Shown: in pieces, positions 7,871 to 15,181 of the stretch | Layout: every line of letters starts with the position of its first letter | Numbering within the stretch: position 1 is the first letter of the stretch | DNA from: JAWXCM01 sp034408745 | Lineage (GTDB): Bacteria > Acidobacteriota > Terriglobia > Bryobacterales > Bryobacteraceae | Assembly (NCBI GenBank): GCA_034408745.1 | Contig: JAWXCM010000037.1 | Coordinates: forward strand, 1-45,433 | Length of the DNA stretch: 45,433 bases | Reading direction: 5' to 3' | Notes under the pieces: model-generated | Databases searched by the model: none | What the model was told of the DNA's origin: nothing | What the model saw: only the letters and a program-made list of their open reading frames with translations | Program-made: the position numbers and the translations under genes

Positions 7871-8790
7871 TCGTTCCAAAAGAGCTGCACATCGGCCGGA
7901 TGCTCAACTACATTGGGCAGCCCCTCTACATGCTCATCGCATGGGACATCGGCATCGTTCTTGCGTACAACCTGCTCGGGTGGAAATGGATCGGCTTCAG
8001 CCAGATTCCGCTTGGTCTGTACGGCTCCGTTATCGGAATTGTCGTCGGATTCCGCAATAATTCCGCTTACGCGCGCTGGTGGGAAGGCCGCACCCTGTGG
8101 GGCAGCATCGTGAATAACAGCCGCAGTATCGGTCGCCAGATCTCCACCATGATCGATGCTGCGCGCAACGCCGCGCCAGCCGACAGCAGCGCCGCCGGCG
8201 AACTCAGGCGGCGCCTGGTGTACCACCAGATCGCGTGGGTCCACGCACTTCGCCAACAGCTGCGCGGTCTGGATCCGCTCGGCGAACTGGCGTCCGTGCT
8301 CACGCCGGCCGAAATCGAGGCGCTCCGGGGTGCGCCCAATGTCCCGGTCGCCATCCAGCTCCGAATCGCCGGCATGCTGCGCGAGGCACGGGACCACAAC
8401 TGGATCAATGCACAGGAATGGCAGAGCATGGACCAAAGCCTGAATGATCTGGCCGACGCGCAGGGTGGCTCCGAGCGCATCAAGAACACGCCGCTTCCCA
8501 AACAATACGACTTCTTTCCGATGGTCTTCGTGCGCGCCTACTGCATTCTGTTGCCCTGCGGCATGGTGGAGCAGCTCGGGTGGTATACGCCGCTTGGCTC
8601 GACGCTGGTCGGCTTTATGTTCCTTGCGCTCGAGAAGATTGGCCGAGATCTGGAAGACCCCTTCGACAACACGATCTTCGACGTACCCCTGTCTTCCATC
8701 AGCCGGACGATCGAGATCAATCTCATGCACATGCTGGGCGAAAGCAGTCTGCCCGAGCCAGTCAAACCTGTCCACGGGGTGCTCTGGTAA
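7867..8790 (+). CDS. Bestrophin-family anion channel
   Basis: With the GTG start at 7867 the product has 307 residues, normal for bacterial bestrophins. It has hydrophobic segments near residues 20-36 and 44-62, the family signature NNSAYARWWEGRTLWG around 64-79, then a charged helical region, a pair of further hydrophobic segments (MVFVRAYCILLPCGM, GSTLVGFMFLALE) and the conserved acidic cluster DLEDPFDN. Bestrophins form pentameric anion channels; members can pass chloride or bicarbonate. The open frame extends upstream to 7759, but that part overlaps carbonic anhydrase and is not conserved in style. The four-base overlap with the carbonic anhydrase gene indicates translational coupling. 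Confidence 0.9.
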   Translation: MIVPKELHIGRMLNYIGQPLYMLIAWDIGIVLAYNLLGWKWIGFSQIPLGLYGSVIGIVVGFRNNSAYARWWEGRTLWGSIVNNSRSIGRQISTMIDAARNAAPADSSAAGELRRRLVYHQIAWVHALRQQLRGLDPLGELASVLTPAEIEALRGAPNVPVAIQLRIAGMLREARDHNWINAQEWQSMDQSLNDLADAQGGSERIKNTPLPKQYDFFPMVFVRAYCILLPCGMVEQLGWYTPLGSTLVGFMFLALEKIGRDLEDPFDNTIFDVPLSSISRTIEINLMHMLGESSLPEPVKPVHGVLW

Positions 8791-8887
8791 TGCAGCGGTC
8801 AGGCGGCGCTGCCGATATTAGCGACGTCGATCAGGTACATCTTTGTCGGGAGCGGCGTCCGGGGAGTGCCCGGACTATGATGACGTC

Positions 8888-10063
8888 ATGAGATTCGGGA
8901 CGAGGCGGGAATTTGTGGGCGCTGCGAGCATTGCGGCGGCAGCGGCGCAGGGGACTACCAGAAGGCTGCGCGTCGGCGTCGTGGGCGGCGGCTTTGGAAC
9001 ACAGTTCTACTTTCACCAGCATCCGAACGCTGTGGTGGAAGCGGTCGCCGATCTGCGCGCAGACCGTCGGGCCGCGCTGCAGAAAACGTATTCCTGCGCC
9101 ACGGCATACAACTCATTAACCGAGCTGCTGAAGGACAAACAGGTGGAAGCGGTCGGGCTGTTCACGCCGGCACCGGATCATGCACGGCATGTCATCGAGG
9201 TGCTTGCCGCGGGCAAGCATGTGTTGAGCGCGGTCCCGGCGGCAATGAGCGTCGAGGAATGCAGCCAGATGATCGACGCGGTGAAGAGGTCCGGTCTGAC
9301 TTACATGATGGCCGAGACGAGTTACTATCAGCAGCTCACGATCTCGGCTCGAAAGTTCCAGCAGGATGGCGCGTTTGGGCGTATCTACGCGTGCGAAAGC
9401 GAGTATCACCATGCGGGCCTCGAATCGCTGTTCTTCGATCGAGGGGAGCGCACGTGGCGATATGGGTTTCCTCCGATGCACTACCCCACCCACTGCACGG
9501 CGCATCTGCTCAGCGTGACGGGAGAGAGGATCAGCAATGTGAGCTGCATTGGATGGGGTGACGGCGATCCCATCCTGAAAGACAACGTCTATCGCAATCC
9601 GTTCTGGAATGAGACGGCGCTGTTCCGGACCAGCAAGGGAACCGCTTTTCGAGTAGAGGTGTGGTGGAAGGGCGCTCATCGCGGCGGCGAACGGGCACAG
9701 CTCTACGGCGACAAAATGAGCTTCTTCTACGACCATCCGAACGGGCTCGGCCCCGCGGTGGTCCGCTGGACGGTGGATCAGGAGAAGGACAGTGGCGGCT
9801 TCGCCCGACAGCGGGCCGTGCTCGAGAAATACGAAACACCAAAGTGGTGGGCGACGGACATGCTCCCTGCGCCACTTCGGCACAGCAGCGGGCATGAGGG
9901 CTCGCACACGTTCCTCACACATGAGTTTGTGGATGCTGTAGTGCGCGGACGAAAGCCGGCAGTCGACATCCACGAAGCCATCGCGTACACGGTGCCGGGC
10001 ATCATCGCGCATCAGTCGGCGCTGCGGGATGGGGAGCAACTTAAGGTACCGACGCTCGGCTGA
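8888..10063 (+). CDS. Tat-exported Gfo/Idh/MocA-family oxidoreductase
   Basis: The 391-residue protein starts MRFGTRREFVGAASIAAAAA, a twin-arginine signal. A Rossmann NAD(P)-binding domain follows, with VGVVGGGFGTQFYF near residues 30-43 and VEAVADLRADRR after it. FTPAPDHARHVIEVLAAGKH and the later VPAAMSVEE correspond to the family's PxxxH and cofactor/catalytic regions, though the usual EKP is replaced by a VPAAM-like sequence, so catalysis may differ. ATG 8888 was chosen to include the Tat motif; no strong ribosome binding site is seen. The gene is followed 21 bases later by the metallo-beta-lactamase-fold gene. Substrate unknown, probably a sugar or cyclitol derivative by family. Confidence 0.8.
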   Translation: MRFGTRREFVGAASIAAAAAQGTTRRLRVGVVGGGFGTQFYFHQHPNAVVEAVADLRADRRAALQKTYSCATAYNSLTELLKDKQVEAVGLFTPAPDHARHVIEVLAAGKHVLSAVPAAMSVEECSQMIDAVKRSGLTYMMAETSYYQQLTISARKFQQDGAFGRIYACESEYHHAGLESLFFDRGERTWRYGFPPMHYPTHCTAHLLSVTGERISNVSCIGWGDGDPILKDNVYRNPFWNETALFRTSKGTAFRVEVWWKGAHRGGERAQLYGDKMSFFYDHPNGLGPAVVRWTVDQEKDSGGFARQRAVLEKYETPKWWATDMLPAPLRHSSGHEGSHTFLTHEFVDAVVRGRKPAVDIHEAIAYTVPGIIAHQSALRDGEQLKVPTLG

Positions 10064-10084
10064 CGGGTGCGGGAGGACAGCGAC

Positions 10085-11908
10085 ATGCGACTTGCCACGA
10101 TGGTTGTTTTAACTGCGCTTCTCGCCGGAGCACAAACGCTGCCCAAGGGTATCCGGTTCCAGAAGGGCGCCTCCTCGAATACGGTCCTTATCGGGGAAAC
10201 GACGGCGGTGTACGGCGCGACTTCTGGCAAAGTCACCCGCTTACTCCTGACCCACGCAAGGCGTGACGCGATCTCACCTGGTTCCGCAAATCACGTAGTT
10301 GTCCCGGCGGCGGAAAAGGACCTGTTTGCCGATCCGGGGGCCTTCTGGGAAAAGCTGGAGACCGCGCGGTTTCACGACTACGCGCAGCAATCGACCATGG
10401 TTCCGGTGGCGCCGCTGCGTGTAGAGCGCACCGTGGCGGACGGCGACACATTCGATGCCGGCGGGGTCCCGGTCCGCGTCCTCGCCACGCCTGGGTACAC
10501 ACGCGGAGCAGTTTCCTATCTGCTCGAAACGGGGGGCAAACGGATTGCGTGTACCGGTGATCTCATCTACGGCGATGGTCAGTTCTTCGATTTGTACAGC
10601 CTGCAGGACGCAGTTCCGGAAGCGAAGGCTCGCGGATACCACGGATACGCGGCCCGGGCCGGAGACCTCATCCGGAGTTTGCGTGCCGTAGCGAAAACGA
10701 AGCCGGACATCATTCTGCCTGTTCGTGGTCCTGCCATCACAGACCCACAGGCCTCCATCGCCAAACTGATCGAGCGCCTGCAGACATTTCTCCAGAGCCA
10801 CTTCGAAACCGACGCGCTGCGCTGGTACTGGGGCGATGACAATCACCGCATCCGCTCTCGCGCCGTCGAGCGCCCAATGGACATTCTGCCCATGGCCGAG
10901 CAGTCGAAACTCCCGGGCGACATTGTGGCGATCGGCAACTCGCGAGTGATCCTGTCAAAGAGCGGCAACGCGTTTGTCGTGGATGCGGGCTACCGGAATC
11001 TGCTGGCGGAGTTGCGCAAGCTTCGCGATGCCGGAAGGCTTCGGACTGTGGAAGGTATCTGGATCACGCATTATCACGACGATCATACGGATTACATCAG
11101 CGACGTTTCGCAGGAGTTCAACGCGCCCGTTTATTTTACTGACCGGATGTCAGAAGTGATGGGCAGACCGGGCGCCTTTCGTCTGCCGTGCCTCACGACA
11201 AAAGGGGTACCGGTCTCAGGAGCGAAGCGCGACGGCGAGAGGCTGGACTGGCATGAGTGGAAGTTTACTTTCTGGTACTTTCCGGGGCAGACGCTCTACC
11301 ACGGCGGGCTGGTGGCAGAGCGGGACGGGCAGACGTACCTGTTCACCGGAGACTCGTTCACACCGTCGGGCATGGATGATTATTGTATGCAAAACCGGGT
11401 TGTTCTGCGTGAGGGAGAGGGGTATGAATTCTGCCTTCGAAGAATCGCGTCTCTGCCGGAGAACGCGTGGCTGCTCAATCAGCACGTAGAGCCAATGTTC
11501 CGTTACAGCGCCGCCCAGGTGAAGCGCATGCGGGCCGAACTGGCGGAGCGATCCACGGCGCTCGCACAGTTATCGCCCTGGCCAGACATCAACTACATGG
11601 TGGACGAGTCGTGGGCGCGCGTGTTCCCATACGGCTCCGAGGTTCGTGCGGGCGAGACTGTGGACCTGGAGCTACGCATCACGAACCACGCTCCGCAGCC
11701 TTTGAATTACAGGGCTGCATGGAACTTGCCGCCGGGCCTCGAGTTGATTCGGGCGGACAGGGACCTTGCGATCGCGCCGAGGAAGGAAGGCGTGCTGCGG
11801 GCTCGTGTACGAGCGGCCGTGCCAGGGCTGCATGTGGTGACGGCGGACCTGTCGTTCGCCGGCCGTGAGTTGAAGCAGTGGACGGAGGCGCTCATTCGCG
11901 TCCGCTGA
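10085..11908 (+). CDS. Exported protein with two metallo-beta-lactamase-fold domains
   Basis: The start at 10085 is backed by GGAGG eight bases upstream and gives a signal peptide (MRLATMVVLTALLAGAQ). Residues about 20-220 look like a first metallo-hydrolase fold, with LLLTHARRD at 53-61 where THxHxD is expected, and CTGDLIYGDG at 156-165. Residues about 275-500 form a second, intact domain with WITHYHDDH (His329, His331, Asp333, His334) and LFTGDSFTPSG. A C-terminal beta domain follows (VRAGETVDLELRITNHAPQ). Only the second domain keeps the metal ligands, so the first is probably structural. Family role: zinc- or iron-dependent hydrolysis; the substrate is unknown. It likely forms an operon with the oxidoreductase before it. 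Confidence 0.75.
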   Translation: MRLATMVVLTALLAGAQTLPKGIRFQKGASSNTVLIGETTAVYGATSGKVTRLLLTHARRDAISPGSANHVVVPAAEKDLFADPGAFWEKLETARFHDYAQQSTMVPVAPLRVERTVADGDTFDAGGVPVRVLATPGYTRGAVSYLLETGGKRIACTGDLIYGDGQFFDLYSLQDAVPEAKARGYHGYAARAGDLIRSLRAVAKTKPDIILPVRGPAITDPQASIAKLIERLQTFLQSHFETDALRWYWGDDNHRIRSRAVERPMDILPMAEQSKLPGDIVAIGNSRVILSKSGNAFVVDAGYRNLLAELRKLRDAGRLRTVEGIWITHYHDDHTDYISDVSQEFNAPVYFTDRMSEVMGRPGAFRLPCLTTKGVPVSGAKRDGERLDWHEWKFTFWYFPGQTLYHGGLVAERDGQTYLFTGDSFTPSGMDDYCMQNRVVLREGEGYEFCLRRIASLPENAWLLNQHVEPMFRYSAAQVKRMRAELAERSTALAQLSPWPDINYMVDESWARVFPYGSEVRAGETVDLELRITNHAPQPLNYRAAWNLPPGLELIRADRDLAIAPRKEGVLRARVRAAVPGLHVVTADLSFAGRELKQWTEALIRVR

Positions 11909-12007
11909 GGTGTTCGCGCAGGTCTTTTTAAGCCAGCACAGGGAGCAGCACTCGACCGCTGGGCTGGTAGACGCAGCGCGGATCCGTGTGGCCTCGCGGG
12001 CAATTAC

Positions 12008-12637
12008 TCACACTCCAAGGAACGCGCGGCTTTCGGACCAGATGAGCTCCACCTGATCGCTGAGCTGGTGGTCGGACGGGAGGAGGCGGAGGGTGACGTT
12101 GGGTCGGCCGGAGGCAAATTCCTGGGAGAACGCGGCTGGCACCACATCGTCTGAGGTGCCGTGGAAGATCAGGGCGCGCTGATGAAAGTCGGGGGCTCCG
12201 GGGTGGAGGCGGCCGTCGGCCATCAGGTCCCAACGGACTTTCATGGTACGGAGGAAGCCGTAGTGGAAGAACTCGCGGAATCCCGTCTGCTCCCAGTCGG
12301 CGACAGCCTGGGCTCCAAGCTTTTCGGGCCAGCGGTGAGCGAACCAGAATGCCGGGGCGAGAAGGATCACTTTCGCCACGCTGTCGGGGTGCAGCGACGC
12401 GTAAATCGCCGCAAGATAGCCGCCGAGGCTGGACCCAATCAGGACCGCCTGGTGCTCCGAAGCGGCTTCGCGTTCGATCACGCGAAGTTGGCCGGAGATG
12501 GTTAGGTTCTCAAAACTCTCCTCAGCCAGATCCGGGATGTGGAGCTCGATTCCGGCAGTTGCGAGCCGCGACCGGAAAAAAGTTGCTTTCCCCGACTTTG
12601 GGCCGGAGGCAAAGCCGTGCAGATAAATGTATTTCAT
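12008..12637 (-). CDS. YqiA-like alpha/beta-fold hydrolase
   Basis: The 209-residue cytoplasmic protein resembles the YqiA/YcfP esterase family. It opens with MKYIYLHGFASGPKSGKA, the oxyanion-loop motif HGF-S-P-SGKA. The nucleophile elbow is GSSLGG with Ser70, an acid lies in HGTSDDVVP (Asp163 or Asp164), and the histidine is His190 in LLPSDHQLSD. All three catalytic residues are present and length is normal. Family knowledge: esterase active on short acyl esters, natural substrate unclear. Its ATG overlaps the stop of the upstream exported hypothetical gene by four bases (ATGA), so the two are co-translated. Confidence 0.85.
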   Translation of the reverse strand: MKYIYLHGFASGPKSGKATFFRSRLATAGIELHIPDLAEESFENLTISGQLRVIEREAASEHQAVLIGSSLGGYLAAIYASLHPDSVAKVILLAPAFWFAHRWPEKLGAQAVADWEQTGFREFFHYGFLRTMKVRWDLMADGRLHPGAPDFHQRALIFHGTSDDVVPAAFSQEFASGRPNVTLRLLPSDHQLSDQVELIWSESRAFLGV

Positions 12638-13494
12638 TTCGTGCGGCTGGACGAGGGCAGAATTTGCGACCAGCCAGTGTAATCGTAATTGTCGGTTACC
12701 AGAAGAATGCCGTTAAGAAACTGCTCATGTTTCACGCGCAAGGGCAACAGCGTGCCGAACTTACTGGGTGCGTATTCGATGGTGGACCGGTCGATGACAG
12801 TCTCGCGTTCGTATTCGCGGGTGGAATCGAAGCTGATGCGCATCGGCGAAAGCGTGTCCTGTTGAACCCAGATCCGGCCTCGCATCCGCTGACGCACCGG
12901 GACGTCGGTCTCTCCATAAACCGTGACGCCCTCCGCACCGTCGATCTGCTGGTAGGTGAAGATGAGGGTTCCGTCGGCGTCAGGGCGTTCGTAGAGGATT
13001 TCGTAGCGAGCGGTACCGCCGCGGGAGAAGAGCAGGATGAGCTGCCCGAGATCGGAGACAAATCCGGTCAGGCCGAAGTCCTCCATTTTCTCGAGGCTGC
13101 GGATTTTCGTCTTGTCGTCGGCCGCCATCATCTCGCGCGCCAGCGTTTTCAGCGAGCGGCTTTCCTTGTTCCACCTCTGGCCGTCGATGGTGAGGATTCG
13201 GCGAATCTCGCGCAGGGAGCCGCCGCGCGCGTCGATACTGACGAATCCGTACTCGGAGACGATTTCCCGTGAGTAGCCGGGGAGACGCACCATGGTGCCG
13301 CGCAGGCTGCGTCCGACGCGCACGCCGTCAGGCACAATCTGAACCAGTTTCTCGCGTCCCATGATGCGATACGCTGAACGTTCGAAGGCATCCGCTTCGG
13401 AACTCAGGCGCGCGATGACCTTTTTGTGGTCAACTGGAGATTGCCCCAGGAGAGCCGGACTCAGCAGAACCAACGCGAGACCCAAAACACGCAT
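12634..13494 (-). CDS. Exported protein of unknown function
   Basis: The 286-residue product starts with a signal peptide (MRVLGLALVLLSPALLGQ). The rest is a soluble, beta-rich, charged domain: EKLVQIVPDGVRVGRSLRG, YGFVSIDARGGSLREIR and WVQQDTLSPMRISFDSTREY are representative. I recognise the style of conserved acidobacterial exported proteins but no named family and no catalytic motif. It is the first gene of a two-gene minus-strand unit with the YqiA-like hydrolase and is divergent from acpP; the 110 bases between must carry both promoters. Confidence 0.65.
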   Translation of the reverse strand: MRVLGLALVLLSPALLGQSPVDHKKVIARLSSEADAFERSAYRIMGREKLVQIVPDGVRVGRSLRGTMVRLPGYSREIVSEYGFVSIDARGGSLREIRRILTIDGQRWNKESRSLKTLAREMMAADDKTKIRSLEKMEDFGLTGFVSDLGQLILLFSRGGTARYEILYERPDADGTLIFTYQQIDGAEGVTVYGETDVPVRQRMRGRIWVQQDTLSPMRISFDSTREYERETVIDRSTIEYAPSKFGTLLPLRVKHEQFLNGILLVTDNYDYTGWSQILPSSSRTK

Positions 13495-13604
13495 TCCTTA
13501 ACAGAGTGTACAGGGAGCCGGCAGCACGCAAACATGTATCCGTGACGGAAGCGTGTTGGCGCAATGTTAGAATCAATAACTTTGAGGACCAGTTTGGAGG
13601 ATTC

Positions 13605-13847
13605 ATGTCCGTTGCACAGAAGGTGAAGCAGATCATTGTCGAACAGCTTGGCGTTGACGAAGCCCAGGTTGACGACACCGCGTCGTTTGTAGACGACCTC
13701 GGTGCCGATTCGCTGGACATCGTGGAACTCGTCATGGCATTTGAAGAGGCGTTCGACATCGACATTCCGGATGAGGATGCCGAGAAGATCACCACCGTCA
13801 AAGACGCTGTGGCGTACATTGACATCAAGACGGCCAGTAAGAAGTAA
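13605..13847 (+). CDS. acpP: Acyl carrier protein
   Basis: The 80-residue acidic protein is a standard type II ACP. The phosphopantetheine serine is Ser36 in DLGADSLDIVELVM, and the helical pattern (VEQLGVDEAQV, FDIDIPDEDAEKI) matches the family. TTTGGAGG lies four bases before the ATG at 13605, a strong ribosome binding site that rejects the longer upstream frame. It carries growing acyl chains in fatty acid synthesis. fabF follows 26 bases downstream, the classic acpP-fabF order. A TAGAAT near 13568 could be a -10 element, but the matching -35 is weak. Confidence 0.97.
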   Translation: MSVAQKVKQIIVEQLGVDEAQVDDTASFVDDLGADSLDIVELVMAFEEAFDIDIPDEDAEKITTVKDAVAYIDIKTASKK

Positions 13848-13873
13848 GCGAAGCATTCCCGGAGCCTTTCGAT

Positions 13874-15115
13874 TTGTCTCGACGAGTAGTTGTCACCGGT
13901 ATCGGTCTCCTCTGTTCAGTGGGGTCCGATACCGACCATTGCTGGCAGGCCCTGAAAGAAGGCCAAAGTGGCGTGGGAACGATCGCGCTGTTCGATCCGA
14001 CCGCGTTCTCGTGCCGAATTGCGAGCGAAGTTAAGAATTTCGATCCCTCGAAATGGATCGAGAAGAAAGAACAGAAGAAGGTCGGGCGGTTCATCCAGTT
14101 CGCGATTGCCACAGCGGACCAGGCGATGGCCGCGTCGGGCCTGAAGGTGGATGAAGAAAACGCTGAGCGGGTGGGCGTTTACATCGGCAGCGGCATCGGC
14201 GGGTTTGAAGTGATTGAGCGCGAGCACAAGAATCTGCTGGAGAAGGGACCGGGGCGCATTTCCCCGTTCTTTATCCCGGCGACGATTGTGAACCTGGCCT
14301 CGGGACAGGTGTCGATCCGGACGGGTGCGAAGGGACCGAACTCGGCCGTTGCCACGGCGTGCACCACCGGCGCTCATGCAATCGGCGATTCGTACCGAAT
14401 CATCGAGCGCGGCGACGCCGATGCGATGATCTGTGGCGGCACCGAGGCAGCCATTACACCCATGGGCGTAGGCGGATTCGCAGCAATGCGGGCTCTGTCG
14501 ACGCGTAACGATGAACCGCAGCGAGCCAGCCGTCCCTGGGACGCGGATCGCGACGGGTTCGTTGTGGGCGAAGGCGCCGGCATCCTGATCCTGGAGGAAC
14601 TGGAGTTCGCGAAGAAGCGCGACGCTCCGATTCTGGCCGAGATCGTGGGCTACGGGATGAGCGCGGATGCGTACCACATCACCTCGCCTTCTGAGGACGG
14701 TGAGGGTGCGTTCCGTGTGATGCGCAATGCGCTTCGCGACGCCAAAATTGAGGCGTCGCAGATCGCCTATGTCAACGCGCATGGCACGTCGACGCCGCTG
14801 GGCGACAAGCTGGAGACGCTGGCGATTAAGCGGGCGTTCGGCGACCATGCGAGGAAACTGATGGTGAGTTCCACCAAGAGCATGACGGGCCACCTGCTGG
14901 GCGGCGCAGGGGGGCTCGAGGCAGGCATCACGGTGATGGCGATCCGGGACAGCATCGCGCCGCCGACCATCAATTACGACACGCCGGATCCGGAATGCGA
15001 TCTGGATTATGTGCCGAATAAAGCCCGCGACGTGGAAATTGAGTACGCGCTCTCGAATTCGTTTGGATTCGGCGGGACAAACGGCTCGCTGATTTTCCGC
15101 AAGTTCCGGGGCTAA
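13874..15115 (+). CDS. fabF: 3-oxoacyl-ACP synthase II
   Basis: The 413-residue protein is a condensing enzyme that elongates acyl-ACP with malonyl-ACP. The Cys-His-His triad is complete and falls at the numbering of E. coli FabF: Cys163 in TACTTGAH, His303 in NAHGTSTPLGD and His340 in STKSMTGHLLGG. The C-terminal NSFGFGGTNGSL is also typical. The start is a TTG at 13874 (reading MSRRVVVTGIG), preceded by GGAG; no ATG lies in a suitable place. It is co-transcribed with acpP. A run of nine T residues (15119-15127) follows the stop, but I see no strong stem before it. Confidence 0.97.
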   Translation: MSRRVVVTGIGLLCSVGSDTDHCWQALKEGQSGVGTIALFDPTAFSCRIASEVKNFDPSKWIEKKEQKKVGRFIQFAIATADQAMAASGLKVDEENAERVGVYIGSGIGGFEVIEREHKNLLEKGPGRISPFFIPATIVNLASGQVSIRTGAKGPNSAVATACTTGAHAIGDSYRIIERGDADAMICGGTEAAITPMGVGGFAAMRALSTRNDEPQRASRPWDADRDGFVVGEGAGILILEELEFAKKRDAPILAEIVGYGMSADAYHITSPSEDGEGAFRVMRNALRDAKIEASQIAYVNAHGTSTPLGDKLETLAIKRAFGDHARKLMVSSTKSMTGHLLGGAGGLEAGITVMAIRDSIAPPTINYDTPDPECDLDYVPNKARDVEIEYALSNSFGFGGTNGSLIFRKFRG

Positions 15116-15147
15116 GTCTTTTTTTTTCCGCAGCTTCTGGTAAACTC

Positions 15148-15176
15148 CTGGTGTCCGCTTCTACCGCGGACACCAG
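15148..15176. repeat. Perfect 11-bp inverted repeat after fabF
   Basis: CTGGTGTCCGC (15148-15158), a 7-base loop and GCGGACACCAG (15166-15176) form a perfect hairpin. It stands 32 bases after the fabF stop, behind a nine-T run, and five bases before the ATG of the broken surface protein. It could end fabF transcription in a non-canonical way or mask the start of the next gene. Like the hairpin at 1274-1308 it has GACACC in one arm and a 7-base loop. Confidence 0.7.
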
Positions 15177-15181
15177 AATTC

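Noticed and set aside
11928..12233. Minus-strand frame ending CVYQPSGRVLLPVLA between the metallo-hydrolase and YqiA genes
   Set aside because: The tail looks protein-like, but most of the frame overlaps the YqiA-like gene out of frame and there is no start or match.
15119..15127. Run of nine T after fabF as an intrinsic terminator
   Set aside because: No stable GC stem directly precedes it; the only hairpin lies after it.
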